Part shown: one piece after another, positions 1 to 5,508 of the stretch
Position numbering within the stretch: the first letter of the stretch is position 1
How the letters are laid out: each line of letters starts with the position of its first letter
Assembly (NCBI GenBank): GCA_001593925.1
Contig: LUCD01000073.1
Location: 1-6,899, forward strand
Length of the DNA: 6,899 bases
Direction of reading: 5' to 3'
Source of the DNA: Candidatus Bathyarchaeota archaeon B26-1
Lineage (GTDB): Archaea; Thermoproteota; Bathyarchaeia; Bathyarchaeales; B26-1
Made by a program: the position numbers and the translations under genes
Notes under the pieces: model-generated
What the model was told of the DNA's origin: nothing
The model's input: only the letters and a program-made list of their open reading frames with translations
Database searches by the model: none

Positions 1-814
1 TGATGATTCCCTTGGCTAAGGGAACATTTATCTCCCCGCTGTGTGATGCTTGCTCCCAATCATCTACGACTATCTTGGCCCTCTTCAATATTGCTGGGTC
101 GAGCTCCTCCTTCCCGGGCGCATCAGCCCCTATACAATTGATGTGGGTTCCCTCACTCACCCACTCATTCATGACTAGAGGCTTTCTTGACGGTGTTGTT
201 GTCACCACTATATCTGCTCCGGCAACCGCGTCCTTAACCTCTCCAAACGAGGTGATGTCGCCTATAACACCGCTATACATGCTTTTAGCCTCCGATACGA
301 AGGCTTCCCTACTTCTCTCGGTCCGGCTCCAAACTCTAACCTCCTCAAATCTCCCGTACACCGTGGTTAAAGCCTTGAGCTGAGTTCTAGCCTGAGTCCC
401 GGCTCCAATCATAGCGACCACCCTAGAGTCTTTTCTCGCCAGATACTTTGCGGCGATCCCGCCAGCTGCTCCAGTTCTCATAGCCGTTATGTAGGAGCCT
501 CCCATAATAGCTAGTGGAGCTCCGGTCTTCGGGTCTATTAGGATTATGACGGCCATGACCGTTGGTAGCCCATGCAAGGCCGGATTATTTGGGTGAACAT
601 TTACAACCTTGACGGCTGATGTGTCCATTCTCTCCAAGTAGGATGGCATAACCCTCAGATCGCCGTTGTATCGCTTATAGAAGAGGTATGGTTTCGGAGG
701 CATCTGGACGTGCCCTAGACCCTTCTCCCTAAACGCCTCTTCAACAACCTTGAGAGTCTCCTCCATCGATAGTAGAGATTTAACCTCATCCTCCCTCAAA
801 ATCAAAACCTTCAT
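1..814 (-). CDS. Alanine dehydrogenase / ornithine cyclodeaminase family protein (3' end cut by window edge)
   Basis: The visible 271 residues begin MKVLILREDEVKSLL and run off the left edge. Family members are usually about 320-330 residues, so some 50-60 C-terminal residues are missing. This is an NAD(P)-dependent enzyme of the mu-crystallin/ornithine cyclodeaminase fold. I see the substrate-binding lysine segment SAVKVVNVHPNNP (Lys69), the ITAMRTGAA arginine segment, the Rossmann motif IGAGTQA (about 136-142), and GADAPGKEELD with Asp231. Known archaeal members interconvert pyruvate plus ammonia and alanine, so alanine dehydrogenase is the preferred call, but sequence alone does not exclude ornithine cyclodeaminase or an imine reductase. 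The ATG at 814 gives the normal family N terminus. It is preceded by GAAGGGGATGA and overlaps (ATGA) the stop of a short upstream ORF. The gene is divergent from an aminotransferase, consistent with amino-nitrogen metabolism. Confidence 0.88.
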   Translation of the reverse strand, partial: MKVLILREDEVKSLLSMEETLKVVEEAFREKGLGHVQMPPKPYLFYKRYNGDLRVMPSYLERMDTSAVKVVNVHPNNPALHGLPTVMAVIILIDPKTGAPLAIMGGSYITAMRTGAAGGIAAKYLARKDSRVVAMIGAGTQARTQLKALTTVYGRFEEVRVWSRTERSREAFVSEAKSMYSGVIGDITSFGEVKDAVAGADIVVTTTPSRKPLVMNEWVSEGTHINCIGADAPGKEELDPAILKRAKIVVDDWEQASHSGEINVPLAKGII

Positions 815-849
815 TTCATCTCATCCCCTTCGCAGAGAATCGACGCCAA
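811..849 (-). CDS. Possible 12-codon leader ORF upstream of alanine dehydrogenase
   Basis: A TTG at 849-847 opens a 12-codon frame reading MASILCEGDEMK, with stop TGA at 813-811. The stop shares bases with the alanine dehydrogenase ATG (814-812), the ATGA arrangement typical of termination-reinitiation. A textbook Shine-Dalgarno GGAGGT (862-857) lies 7 bases before the TTG. This is a better site than anything immediately before the main ATG. The TATA-like element at 887-894 predicts a transcript start near 864-866, so the message would begin right at this ribosome-binding site. The peptide resembles the in-frame extension upstream of mobB (MPTTFLCEGAEM). It could be a regulatory leader peptide, a translational coupler, or an untranslated leader that only looks like coding. 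I do not recognise a family. Confidence 0.35.
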   Translation of the reverse strand: MASILCEGDEMK

Positions 850-856
850 TAAATGT

Positions 857-894
857 ACCTCCTTCAAATAAAGAACCTATTAGAAATTTTTATA
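857..894 (-). promoter_or_regulatory. TATA-like promoter and Shine-Dalgarno for the alanine dehydrogenase leader
   Basis: On the minus strand TATAAAAA (894-887) sits in a long A/T run, matching an archaeal TATA box. With the usual spacing of about 26 bases, transcription would start near 864-866. This is just before GGAGGT (862-857), which is complementary to the archaeal 16S rRNA 3' end. The leader to the main ATG would be about 50 bases, long for an archaeal gene and containing the short TTG ORF. Confidence 0.5.
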
Positions 895-953
895 TTTTTT
901 GCATCTTCAGGTGGAATGCTAACAAGATAAGAGTTTATGGTTGCACGGCATCT

Positions 954-966
954 GTGAAAGTTTCAC
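954..966. promoter_or_regulatory. Perfect 13-bp palindrome, candidate operator
   Basis: GTGAAA-G-TTTCAC has two 6-base arms around a single central base. It lies between divergent promoters, about 60 bases upstream of the alanine dehydrogenase TATA element. A dimeric regulator (for example of the Lrp type common near amino-acid genes in archaea) could bind it, but no second copy was seen in the window. A palindrome this size is not rare by chance. Confidence 0.25.
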
Positions 967-1100
967 TTTTCAGAACCCCATTTTTCATCGCACACCCCGA
1001 AAAAGAATGTAACCCCCACCTTAAGGAAAGCCGCGCCGCTCAAACTGGACGAAACATCAACCCTTCATCTTGTCAGTATCCTTTAAGTCTTAGGTAAAGG

Positions 1101-1110
1101 AAATAAATAT
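1101..1110 (+). promoter_or_regulatory. TATA-like element for the aminotransferase gene
   Basis: AAATAAATAT, preceded by the purine-rich GGTAAAGG that could act as a BRE, lies about 40-50 bases ahead of the GTG at 1150. The normal spacing puts transcription start near 1132, giving a leader of about 18 bases to GTG 1150 or about 33 to TTG 1165. Confidence 0.4.
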
Positions 1111-1149
1111 GGTAACCGCAAGAAATATCTAGCAACGTAATAATGTTAT

Positions 1150-2370
1150 GTGGGGTATACCGGGTTGCTGGAGATATCGAATAGAACGCGAACCTTAGGA
1201 ACGGAGAACGCTTTCGTCGTTCTAGGGGAGGTCGAGAAGCTCTGTGCCGAAGGCAGGGACATCGTGAACTTCTGCATTGGAGAGCCGGACTTCGGCACTC
1301 CTGAGAGCGTTAAGGAGGCCGTGATAGAAGCCATAAAGGCCGGAAAGACTAGGTACACGCCTTCCCCAGGCATGATGGAGCTCCGGGAAGCCGTGGCCGA
1401 GTACTTCTCCGAGAGCAGAGGCATAGACGTCGAACCTGACTCGGTCGTTGTGGCTTGTGGAGGGAAACCCTTCATCGGGTACTCCATCTTAACGGTAACC
1501 GATTATGGTAAGGGCCACGAGGTCATCTATCCTAACCCAGGCTTCCCGATCTACGAGTCGCAGATAAGGGCTCAGGGAGCCGTCCCCGTCCCCATAAACC
1601 TGAGGGAGGAGAAGAACTACAGCTTCGACATCGAGGAGCTCGAAAGGAAAGTGAACGAGAAGACGAGGCTTCTGATCCTAAACTCTCCTCACAACCCAAC
1701 CGGAGGGGTTCTCAGCCGAGAAGACTTGGAGGCAATAGCCGACGTAGTGAAACGCTACGACAACCTTTGGGTATTCTCGGATGAAATATACTCCAGAATA
1801 ATCTACGACAGGGAGTTCGTGAGCATAGCGTCGATGCCCGGAATGCAGGAGAGAACCATAATGGTGGACGGCGTCTCCAAGAGCTTCTCTATGGGCGGGT
1901 GGAGAATAGGTTTCGCCGCCAACAAGAAGCTGGCAAAGTACTTAGCTAGGTGGGTTACAAACACCGAGTCCTGTGCGGCACAGCCAAGCCAGTGCGCGGC
2001 TCTAGCGGCCTTGAAGGGTGCATGGAGCGACGTAGAAAGGATGGTTAAGACCTTCAAGAGGAGGAGAGACCTCATAGTCGACGGGTTGAACTCCATAGAA
2101 GGCGTGAAGTGCCTCAAGCCCGGAGGAGCATTCTACGCGTGGCCCAACGTGACCGAGGCTTGCAGGCTTGTGGGAGTAAAAGACTCTGAGGAGTTCAGGA
2201 AGCGTCTGCTCTATGAGGCCGGAGTAGCCGTTCTGGCGGACATCCACTTCGGAAAGAAGATTGAGGGTGAAGGGGAGCATATAAGGCTCTCTTACGCGAC
2301 GTCCGATAAGGAGATTCTGGAGGGGCTGAAAAGGATCAAGGAGTTCATCTCAGAGAACAGGGTGGTTTAA
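1150..2370 (+). CDS. Class I/II PLP-dependent aminotransferase
   Basis: A complete 406-residue fold-type I aminotransferase, the usual length for the family. It moves an amino group between an amino acid and a 2-oxo acid in the cytoplasm using pyridoxal phosphate. Visible residues are the N-terminal FCIGEPDFGTP, NSPHNPTGG (Asn182), DEIYSR (Asp211, pairs with the pyridine nitrogen), SKSFSMGGWRIGF with the Schiff-base Lys244, and HIRLSY with Arg379, which binds the substrate carboxylate. The segment GGKPFIGYSIL followed by YPNPGFPIYES marks an aspartate-aminotransferase-like subgroup, but the substrate cannot be fixed from sequence. The start is uncertain. GTG 1150 has no Shine-Dalgarno, whereas TTG 1165 follows GTGGGG by 9 bases and gives the tidier N terminus MLEISNRTRTLG. 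The gene is divergent from alanine dehydrogenase and its stop is 7 bases from the convergent tsr3. Confidence 0.93.
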   Translation: MGYTGLLEISNRTRTLGTENAFVVLGEVEKLCAEGRDIVNFCIGEPDFGTPESVKEAVIEAIKAGKTRYTPSPGMMELREAVAEYFSESRGIDVEPDSVVVACGGKPFIGYSILTVTDYGKGHEVIYPNPGFPIYESQIRAQGAVPVPINLREEKNYSFDIEELERKVNEKTRLLILNSPHNPTGGVLSREDLEAIADVVKRYDNLWVFSDEIYSRIIYDREFVSIASMPGMQERTIMVDGVSKSFSMGGWRIGFAANKKLAKYLARWVTNTESCAAQPSQCAALAALKGAWSDVERMVKTFKRRRDLIVDGLNSIEGVKCLKPGGAFYAWPNVTEACRLVGVKDSEEFRKRLLYEAGVAVLADIHFGKKIEGEGEHIRLSYATSDKEILEGLKRIKEFISENRVV

Positions 2371-2377
2371 GGGGCAT

Positions 2378-2920
2378 TCACGACCTAACGCCGGACCTGA
2401 TGAACCGCTCCTGTATACGCACAACCCCCCTACTATCTTTAGCCCTAGAATACTCATCTAGGAATTCACGGTTCAACGAGATGAACGTTGGACCCCACTT
2501 GAAGATCGAGAGAAGCCTCTCAGCGGGCTCCTTGAAACCCATTATGTAGAGAGCCGCCGATAAGGCTTCAACCGTGGAGAGTTTCGTTGGAAGACCGTAA
2601 TTCACGGGGTTGGCCGCCACAAGGTAGGGGAGACACCGCGACCATCTCCCTAAAGAAGATGGGAGAACATCCCTGATGCGGGCCCAGCTGCAGTCTAAGG
2701 CTACAAGTCCCTTGGAAAGAGCTCTGTCACGGTCGGCTGGGGAGAGAGCCTTCTCCGAGAGGGGGTTCAAGACCACGGCTCCACGCGGTAGACGGTCCAG
2801 CCTATAGACGATCCTGACGAAGCCGTGGCGTTTAAGCTTGAGGGCCGTACACTTCTTTGGGTCGCACTGCCTAGCATGGTAGACGAAGATTCTCGGAATC
2901 TCAGAGGCCTCTCGGGACAC
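2378..2920 (-). CDS. tsr3: 16S rRNA aminocarboxypropyltransferase Tsr3
   Basis: A full-length 180-residue Tsr3 (DUF367 family). Tsr3 transfers the 3-amino-3-carboxypropyl group of S-adenosylmethionine to a hypermodified uridine or pseudouridine in helix 31 of small-subunit rRNA. It has a SPOUT-like knotted fold, and the family is limited to archaea and eukaryotes. Signature blocks are YHARQCDPKKCTALKL (about 14-29), VALDCSW (73-79, Trp79 in the cofactor pocket), LPYLVAANPVNYG (97-109), KLSTVEALSAALYIMGF (113-129) and the FKWG segment near 142. The GTG start at 2920 lies inside the last codons of nnrD (20-base overlap), with AAGGTG and GGAGG in the nnrD 3' end as possible ribosome-binding sites. 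This points to translational coupling. Its stop faces the aminotransferase stop 7 bases away. Confidence 0.93.
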   Translation of the reverse strand: MSREASEIPRIFVYHARQCDPKKCTALKLKRHGFVRIVYRLDRLPRGAVVLNPLSEKALSPADRDRALSKGLVALDCSWARIRDVLPSSLGRWSRCLPYLVAANPVNYGLPTKLSTVEALSAALYIMGFKEPAERLLSIFKWGPTFISLNREFLDEYSRAKDSRGVVRIQERFIRSGVRS

Positions 2921-4442
2921 TCCTCCGCACCTTGACGTGGCTCATGGGGTCATCGATGACCCTCGGAATCCATTCGAGGAGGTCGGTTGGGAGCATGTGG
3001 TAGCCCTTCTCGGCCTTGACGAAGTCCCCCGCCGCCCCATTTATGAAGGCTCCAGCAACCGCGGCGTTGAAGGGGTCGGCTCCTTGAGCCAGAAAGGCCC
3101 CAACTATCCCTGAGAGAACGTCGCCCGTCCCTCCGACGGTCATCCCGGGATTCCCGGTGAAGTTCAGCTTGACCCTCACGCCGTCAGAGATTACGTCGAC
3201 GTTCGACTTCAGGAGGATCACGGCGTTGAGCTCCTGAGCCGCTCTACGAACCATCTCTATGCGATCTTTCAGTTTCCCCGGCAAGGTATCCCCGGTCAGT
3301 ATCTTGTACTCGCCTGCGTGAGGTGTGAGGACGAGGGGAACCCTCAACCTACGTTTGAAGTTTGCGAAGGCCTTCAAGCCGTCGGCGTCGAGCAGGACCG
3401 GTATCCCCCTCTCCTCCACGATCCTCAAGACCTCCTTGAGGGCTTCCTCGGTCTCCTTGTGGAGGCCGAGGCCCGGCCCAACCACCACGGCCGTAGCCTT
3501 CTCTAAGCACCGTCTGATAACCGGGATGTTCAGGCGGTTAAGGTGGTCTCCCTCCAGCTTGAACGTGATCAAGTTCGGCGACATGGTTGAGATGGCTTGG
3601 GCTGTCTTCTCTGGAGCCGCTATATACGCCAGGTCGACCCCTGTCCTGAGAGCCGCCGACGCGACGAGCGCGGGGGCGCCGAAGTAGACCGCGCTTCCAC
3701 CGATCACTAGGAGCCTCCCGAAGTCTCCCTTATGCGATTCTGGGGGTCTAGGCTTCACAACGGCGTAGACGTCTCCCGGCCCCGCGTACCTCTCTATCTC
3801 CTCAGGAAGCCCAATATGCCTCACCACGAGGTCTCCAACGTACTCCTTCGCTTTAAGGAGGCCTGGCTTAGCTTTATGGAACGTAACCGTTAGGTCTGCT
3901 CTTACGGCTTCGCCTAGAACCTCGCCGGTGTCGGAGTCTATGCCGGTTGGTACGTCGACGGCAACCCGGAAGGCCTCAGCCTCATTTATGGCTTTAACGA
4001 TCTGGAGTATGGGTGGACGGAGTCTCCCTTTGACACCTATCCCCAAAAGCGCGTCGATCACCACCTCGGCCTCCACTTCCGGAACTAGGGAGGAATCATA
4101 GACTTCCTTTACGGTTATGGAATCTCCTAGAGACTCAAGGGCCTGCCAGTTCTTCTTCGCCTCCTCACTGGTTATGTTGGAGGGTCTACCGGCCAATATC
4201 ACCTCAACCTTGAAACCTAAACAGAGTAGATGTCTAGCGGCCACGAAGCCGTCACCGCCGTTCCCCCCTAAACCACAGAAGACCGTAATCCTTGCTTCTT
4301 GAGGCTTAAATCGAGACGCCACCTCTACGGCAACGTTCCTTCCAGCGTTCTCCATCAACTGCAACCTTGAAACCCCAAAGTACTCGGCGTTCAGTTCGAG
4401 AACACGCATCTCCTTAGTAGTAATCAAGTCGTATCCGTCCAT
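2901..4442 (-). CDS. nnr: Bifunctional NAD(P)HX epimerase / ADP-dependent NAD(P)HX dehydratase
   Basis: A fused metabolite-repair enzyme of 513 residues from ATG 4442. The N-terminal YjeF_N/NnrE domain (about 1-215) epimerises R- and S-NAD(P)HX. It shows LMENAGRN, the binding loop GLGGNGGDG (57-65), VIDALLGIG, and DVPTGIDSDTG (from Asp163). The C-terminal carbohydrate-kinase-like NnrD domain (about 225-500) dehydrates S-NAD(P)HX with ADP. It shows HKGDFGRLLVIGGS, VVVGPGLG, LDADGLKAF, LTPHAGEY, and NPGMTVGGTGDVLSG with catalytic Asp441. The frame stays open to a TTG at 4475. I prefer the ATG because GGGGAGTGG lies 10 bases before it and MDGYDLITTKEM matches the family N terminus, while the TTG has no ribosome-binding site. 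A TATA-like element at 4511-4520 suggests it leads an operon with tsr3. Confidence 0.95.
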   Translation of the reverse strand: MDGYDLITTKEMRVLELNAEYFGVSRLQLMENAGRNVAVEVASRFKPQEARITVFCGLGGNGGDGFVAARHLLCLGFKVEVILAGRPSNITSEEAKKNWQALESLGDSITVKEVYDSSLVPEVEAEVVIDALLGIGVKGRLRPPILQIVKAINEAEAFRVAVDVPTGIDSDTGEVLGEAVRADLTVTFHKAKPGLLKAKEYVGDLVVRHIGLPEEIERYAGPGDVYAVVKPRPPESHKGDFGRLLVIGGSAVYFGAPALVASAALRTGVDLAYIAAPEKTAQAISTMSPNLITFKLEGDHLNRLNIPVIRRCLEKATAVVVGPGLGLHKETEEALKEVLRIVEERGIPVLLDADGLKAFANFKRRLRVPLVLTPHAGEYKILTGDTLPGKLKDRIEMVRRAAQELNAVILLKSNVDVISDGVRVKLNFTGNPGMTVGGTGDVLSGIVGAFLAQGADPFNAAVAGAFINGAAGDFVKAEKGYHMLPTDLLEWIPRVIDDPMSHVKVRRSVPRGL

Positions 4443-4510
4443 TACTGCTGTTCCACTCCCCGCAAGCCTCTCCAAGCGAAGAATAGACGAATTAAGATGC
4501 GAATCAACCG

Positions 4511-4520
4511 TTTATATCTT
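4511..4520 (-). promoter_or_regulatory. TATA-like element for nnr-tsr3
   Basis: AAGATATAAA on the minus strand, preceded by ACAAATA, predicts transcription start near 4489. That gives a leader of about 47 bases to ATG 4442 or about 14 to TTG 4475. It implies that nnr-tsr3 can be transcribed independently of rpl2, although read-through from rpl2 is not excluded. Confidence 0.45.
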
Positions 4521-4560
4521 TATTTGTGGAGATTCCCGATTGAACCTTATCCTTACCATC

Positions 4561-4599
4561 TTAAAGAAGGCTCAAGTAAAGGCTAAACTGTTAGAGCAT
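4561..4599 (-). terminator. Pyrimidine-rich stretch after rpl2, possible terminator
   Basis: Downstream of the rpl2 stop the minus strand has several short T/C clusters (TTTAGCCTTTACTT, GAGCCTTCTTTAA). This resembles the U-rich archaeal termination signal, but there is no long T run and no stem, so support is weak. Confidence 0.22.
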
Positions 4600-5364
4600 C
4601 TATCTTCTTCTTTTCTTTTTACGGCCTGTACTCTTCGCGGCTATAAGCCCAACCTTCTGGCCGGGAGGAGCGTGGCGCGAGACTGTCGTAACCTTCCTAG
4701 CTCCCCTCTTACTGCTCCCATAGGGGTGAACAGCCGCGACCATGGCCCTCCCACGGGTTCTCGGATACTTATGCCCCTTCGCCTTCATCCAGTGGAACTT
4801 GGCTCCAGCCTTGAGGAAGGGTTTCTCGGTTCTACCGGCCCCCGAGATAACCCCTATCGTAGCTAAGCAGAGGTCGTTGACGTACCGCGTCTTCCCGGAA
4901 GGCAACTTGATTATTGTGCCGTCTGGGGTATGAGAGACCACGGTTGCGTAGGAGCCTGAGGAACGAGCGATCTTACCTCCGTCTCCTGGAGACAACTCAA
5001 CGTTGCAGACTATTGTTCCTTCAGGTATCTTCCCAACTGGGAGAACGTTTCCAACCTTCACCGAGGCGCCTTCGCCAAGCTCTATAACCTGGCCTTCATG
5101 GACCCCCTCTGGAACGACCGAGTAGTAGACCCTCCCGTCTTCGAGCTCTATAGCCGCAAGAGGGGCTCCTCTACCCGGCTCATGGAGGAGCTCGATGATC
5201 TGCCCCTTCAATACTCCACTCTTCCTTTCTTCCTCTAGAGGAGGATAGTGAACAGGGGCTACCCTCTTGTGGGTTGAAGCCCTCCAGGTTGGACCGCCTC
5301 TGCCCCGTCTCTGGACGCGGATTCTTTTCCCGATCGCTCTCTTCCCCCTTTTGGGTTTTATCAT
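4600..5364 (-). CDS. rpl2: Large-subunit ribosomal protein uL2 (L2)
   Basis: A complete 254-residue uL2, slightly longer than typical archaeal L2. It binds 23S rRNA near the peptidyl-transferase centre and supports subunit joining. The core runs from GKRIRVQRRGRGGPTWRA (about 12-29) through the OB-like domain (about 45-130) to the SH3-like C-terminal domain with ELSPGDGGKIARSSGSYATV, LPSGKTRYV, GRTEKPFLKAGAKF and a basic tail KKKRRR. The 11-residue N-terminal lead MIKPKRGKRAI is extra, but there is no later start codon before the conserved core. The loop normally reading (M)N-x-VDHPHGGG reads MVAAVHPYGSS here: His213 is kept, but the Asp and two glycines are lost. The gene stands alone, without L23, L4, L3 or S19 beside it, and is divergent from mobB. 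Confidence 0.96.
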   Translation of the reverse strand: MIKPKRGKRAIGKRIRVQRRGRGGPTWRASTHKRVAPVHYPPLEEERKSGVLKGQIIELLHEPGRGAPLAAIELEDGRVYYSVVPEGVHEGQVIELGEGASVKVGNVLPVGKIPEGTIVCNVELSPGDGGKIARSSGSYATVVSHTPDGTIIKLPSGKTRYVNDLCLATIGVISGAGRTEKPFLKAGAKFHWMKAKGHKYPRTRGRAMVAAVHPYGSSKRGARKVTTVSRHAPPGQKVGLIAAKSTGRKKKRRR

Positions 5365-5508
5365 GTTCTTTCGTTGCTTATAAGTGTTTTAGGTTCGACT
5401 TTTTGGTGTTTGAAGTTTCGCCGGGAATGTTAGGGTTGCTTCCATAAGATTAATAGCCTCGGTTGAGCGGATTTATTGCCGACAACGTTTCTCTGCGAGG
5501 GAGCCGAA
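5365..5508. promoter_or_regulatory. Divergent promoter region between rpl2 and mobB
   Basis: For rpl2 (minus) the clearest AT element, CTTATAAG at 5377-5384, is centred only about 16 bases from the ATG, too near for a normal TATA box. CCTAAAACA at about 5387-5395 fits a leaderless start at 5364 better, and no Shine-Dalgarno precedes that ATG. For mobB (plus) GATTAATAG at 5448-5456 predicts a start near 5478. That is at or beside a TTG (5476), so the transcript may be leaderless from the TTG or have a leader of about 31 bases to ATG 5509. Confidence 0.4.

Larger units (their letters stand above)
815..1149. other. Divergent intergenic region between alanine dehydrogenase and aminotransferase genes
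   Basis: This 335-base stretch holds no convincing protein gene apart from the short leader ORF at 811-849. It carries TATA-like elements facing each way (887-894 minus, about 1101-1110 plus). It also has a perfect 13-base palindrome, GTGAAAGTTTCAC, at 954-966. The middle part (about 970-1080) is C-rich on the plus strand with three CCCC tracts, and I could not fold it into a tRNA or C/D-box RNA. A plus-strand frame covering 750-1097 has no recognisable protein character and half overlaps alanine dehydrogenase. Confidence 0.6.

Noticed and set aside
930..1000. Possible C/D-box sRNA on the minus strand (GCGATGA then CTGA)
   Set aside because: The C box has a mismatch, and there is no convincing C' box or terminal D box at proper spacing.
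970..1020. Three C-tracts (G-tracts on minus strand), possible G-quadruplex
   Set aside because: Only three long tracts, with spacers of about 14-16 bases. A stable quadruplex needs four closely spaced tracts.
750..1097. Plus-strand open frame of 115 codons across the intergenic region
   Set aside because: It overlaps the start of alanine dehydrogenase in antisense, has serine-rich low-information sequence with no motif, and has no ribosome-binding site.
4475..4492. Third copy of the shared leader motif upstream of nnr (CGTCTATTCTTCGC)
   Set aside because: It resembles only part of the alanine dehydrogenase leader, lacks the ATTTATTG block and the LCEG codons, and lies at a different distance from the start codon.
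5377..5384. CTTATAAG as the TATA box of rpl2
   Set aside because: Its centre is about 16 bases from the ATG. The usual distance of about 26 would place transcription start inside the coding sequence, and no later start codon exists before the conserved core.
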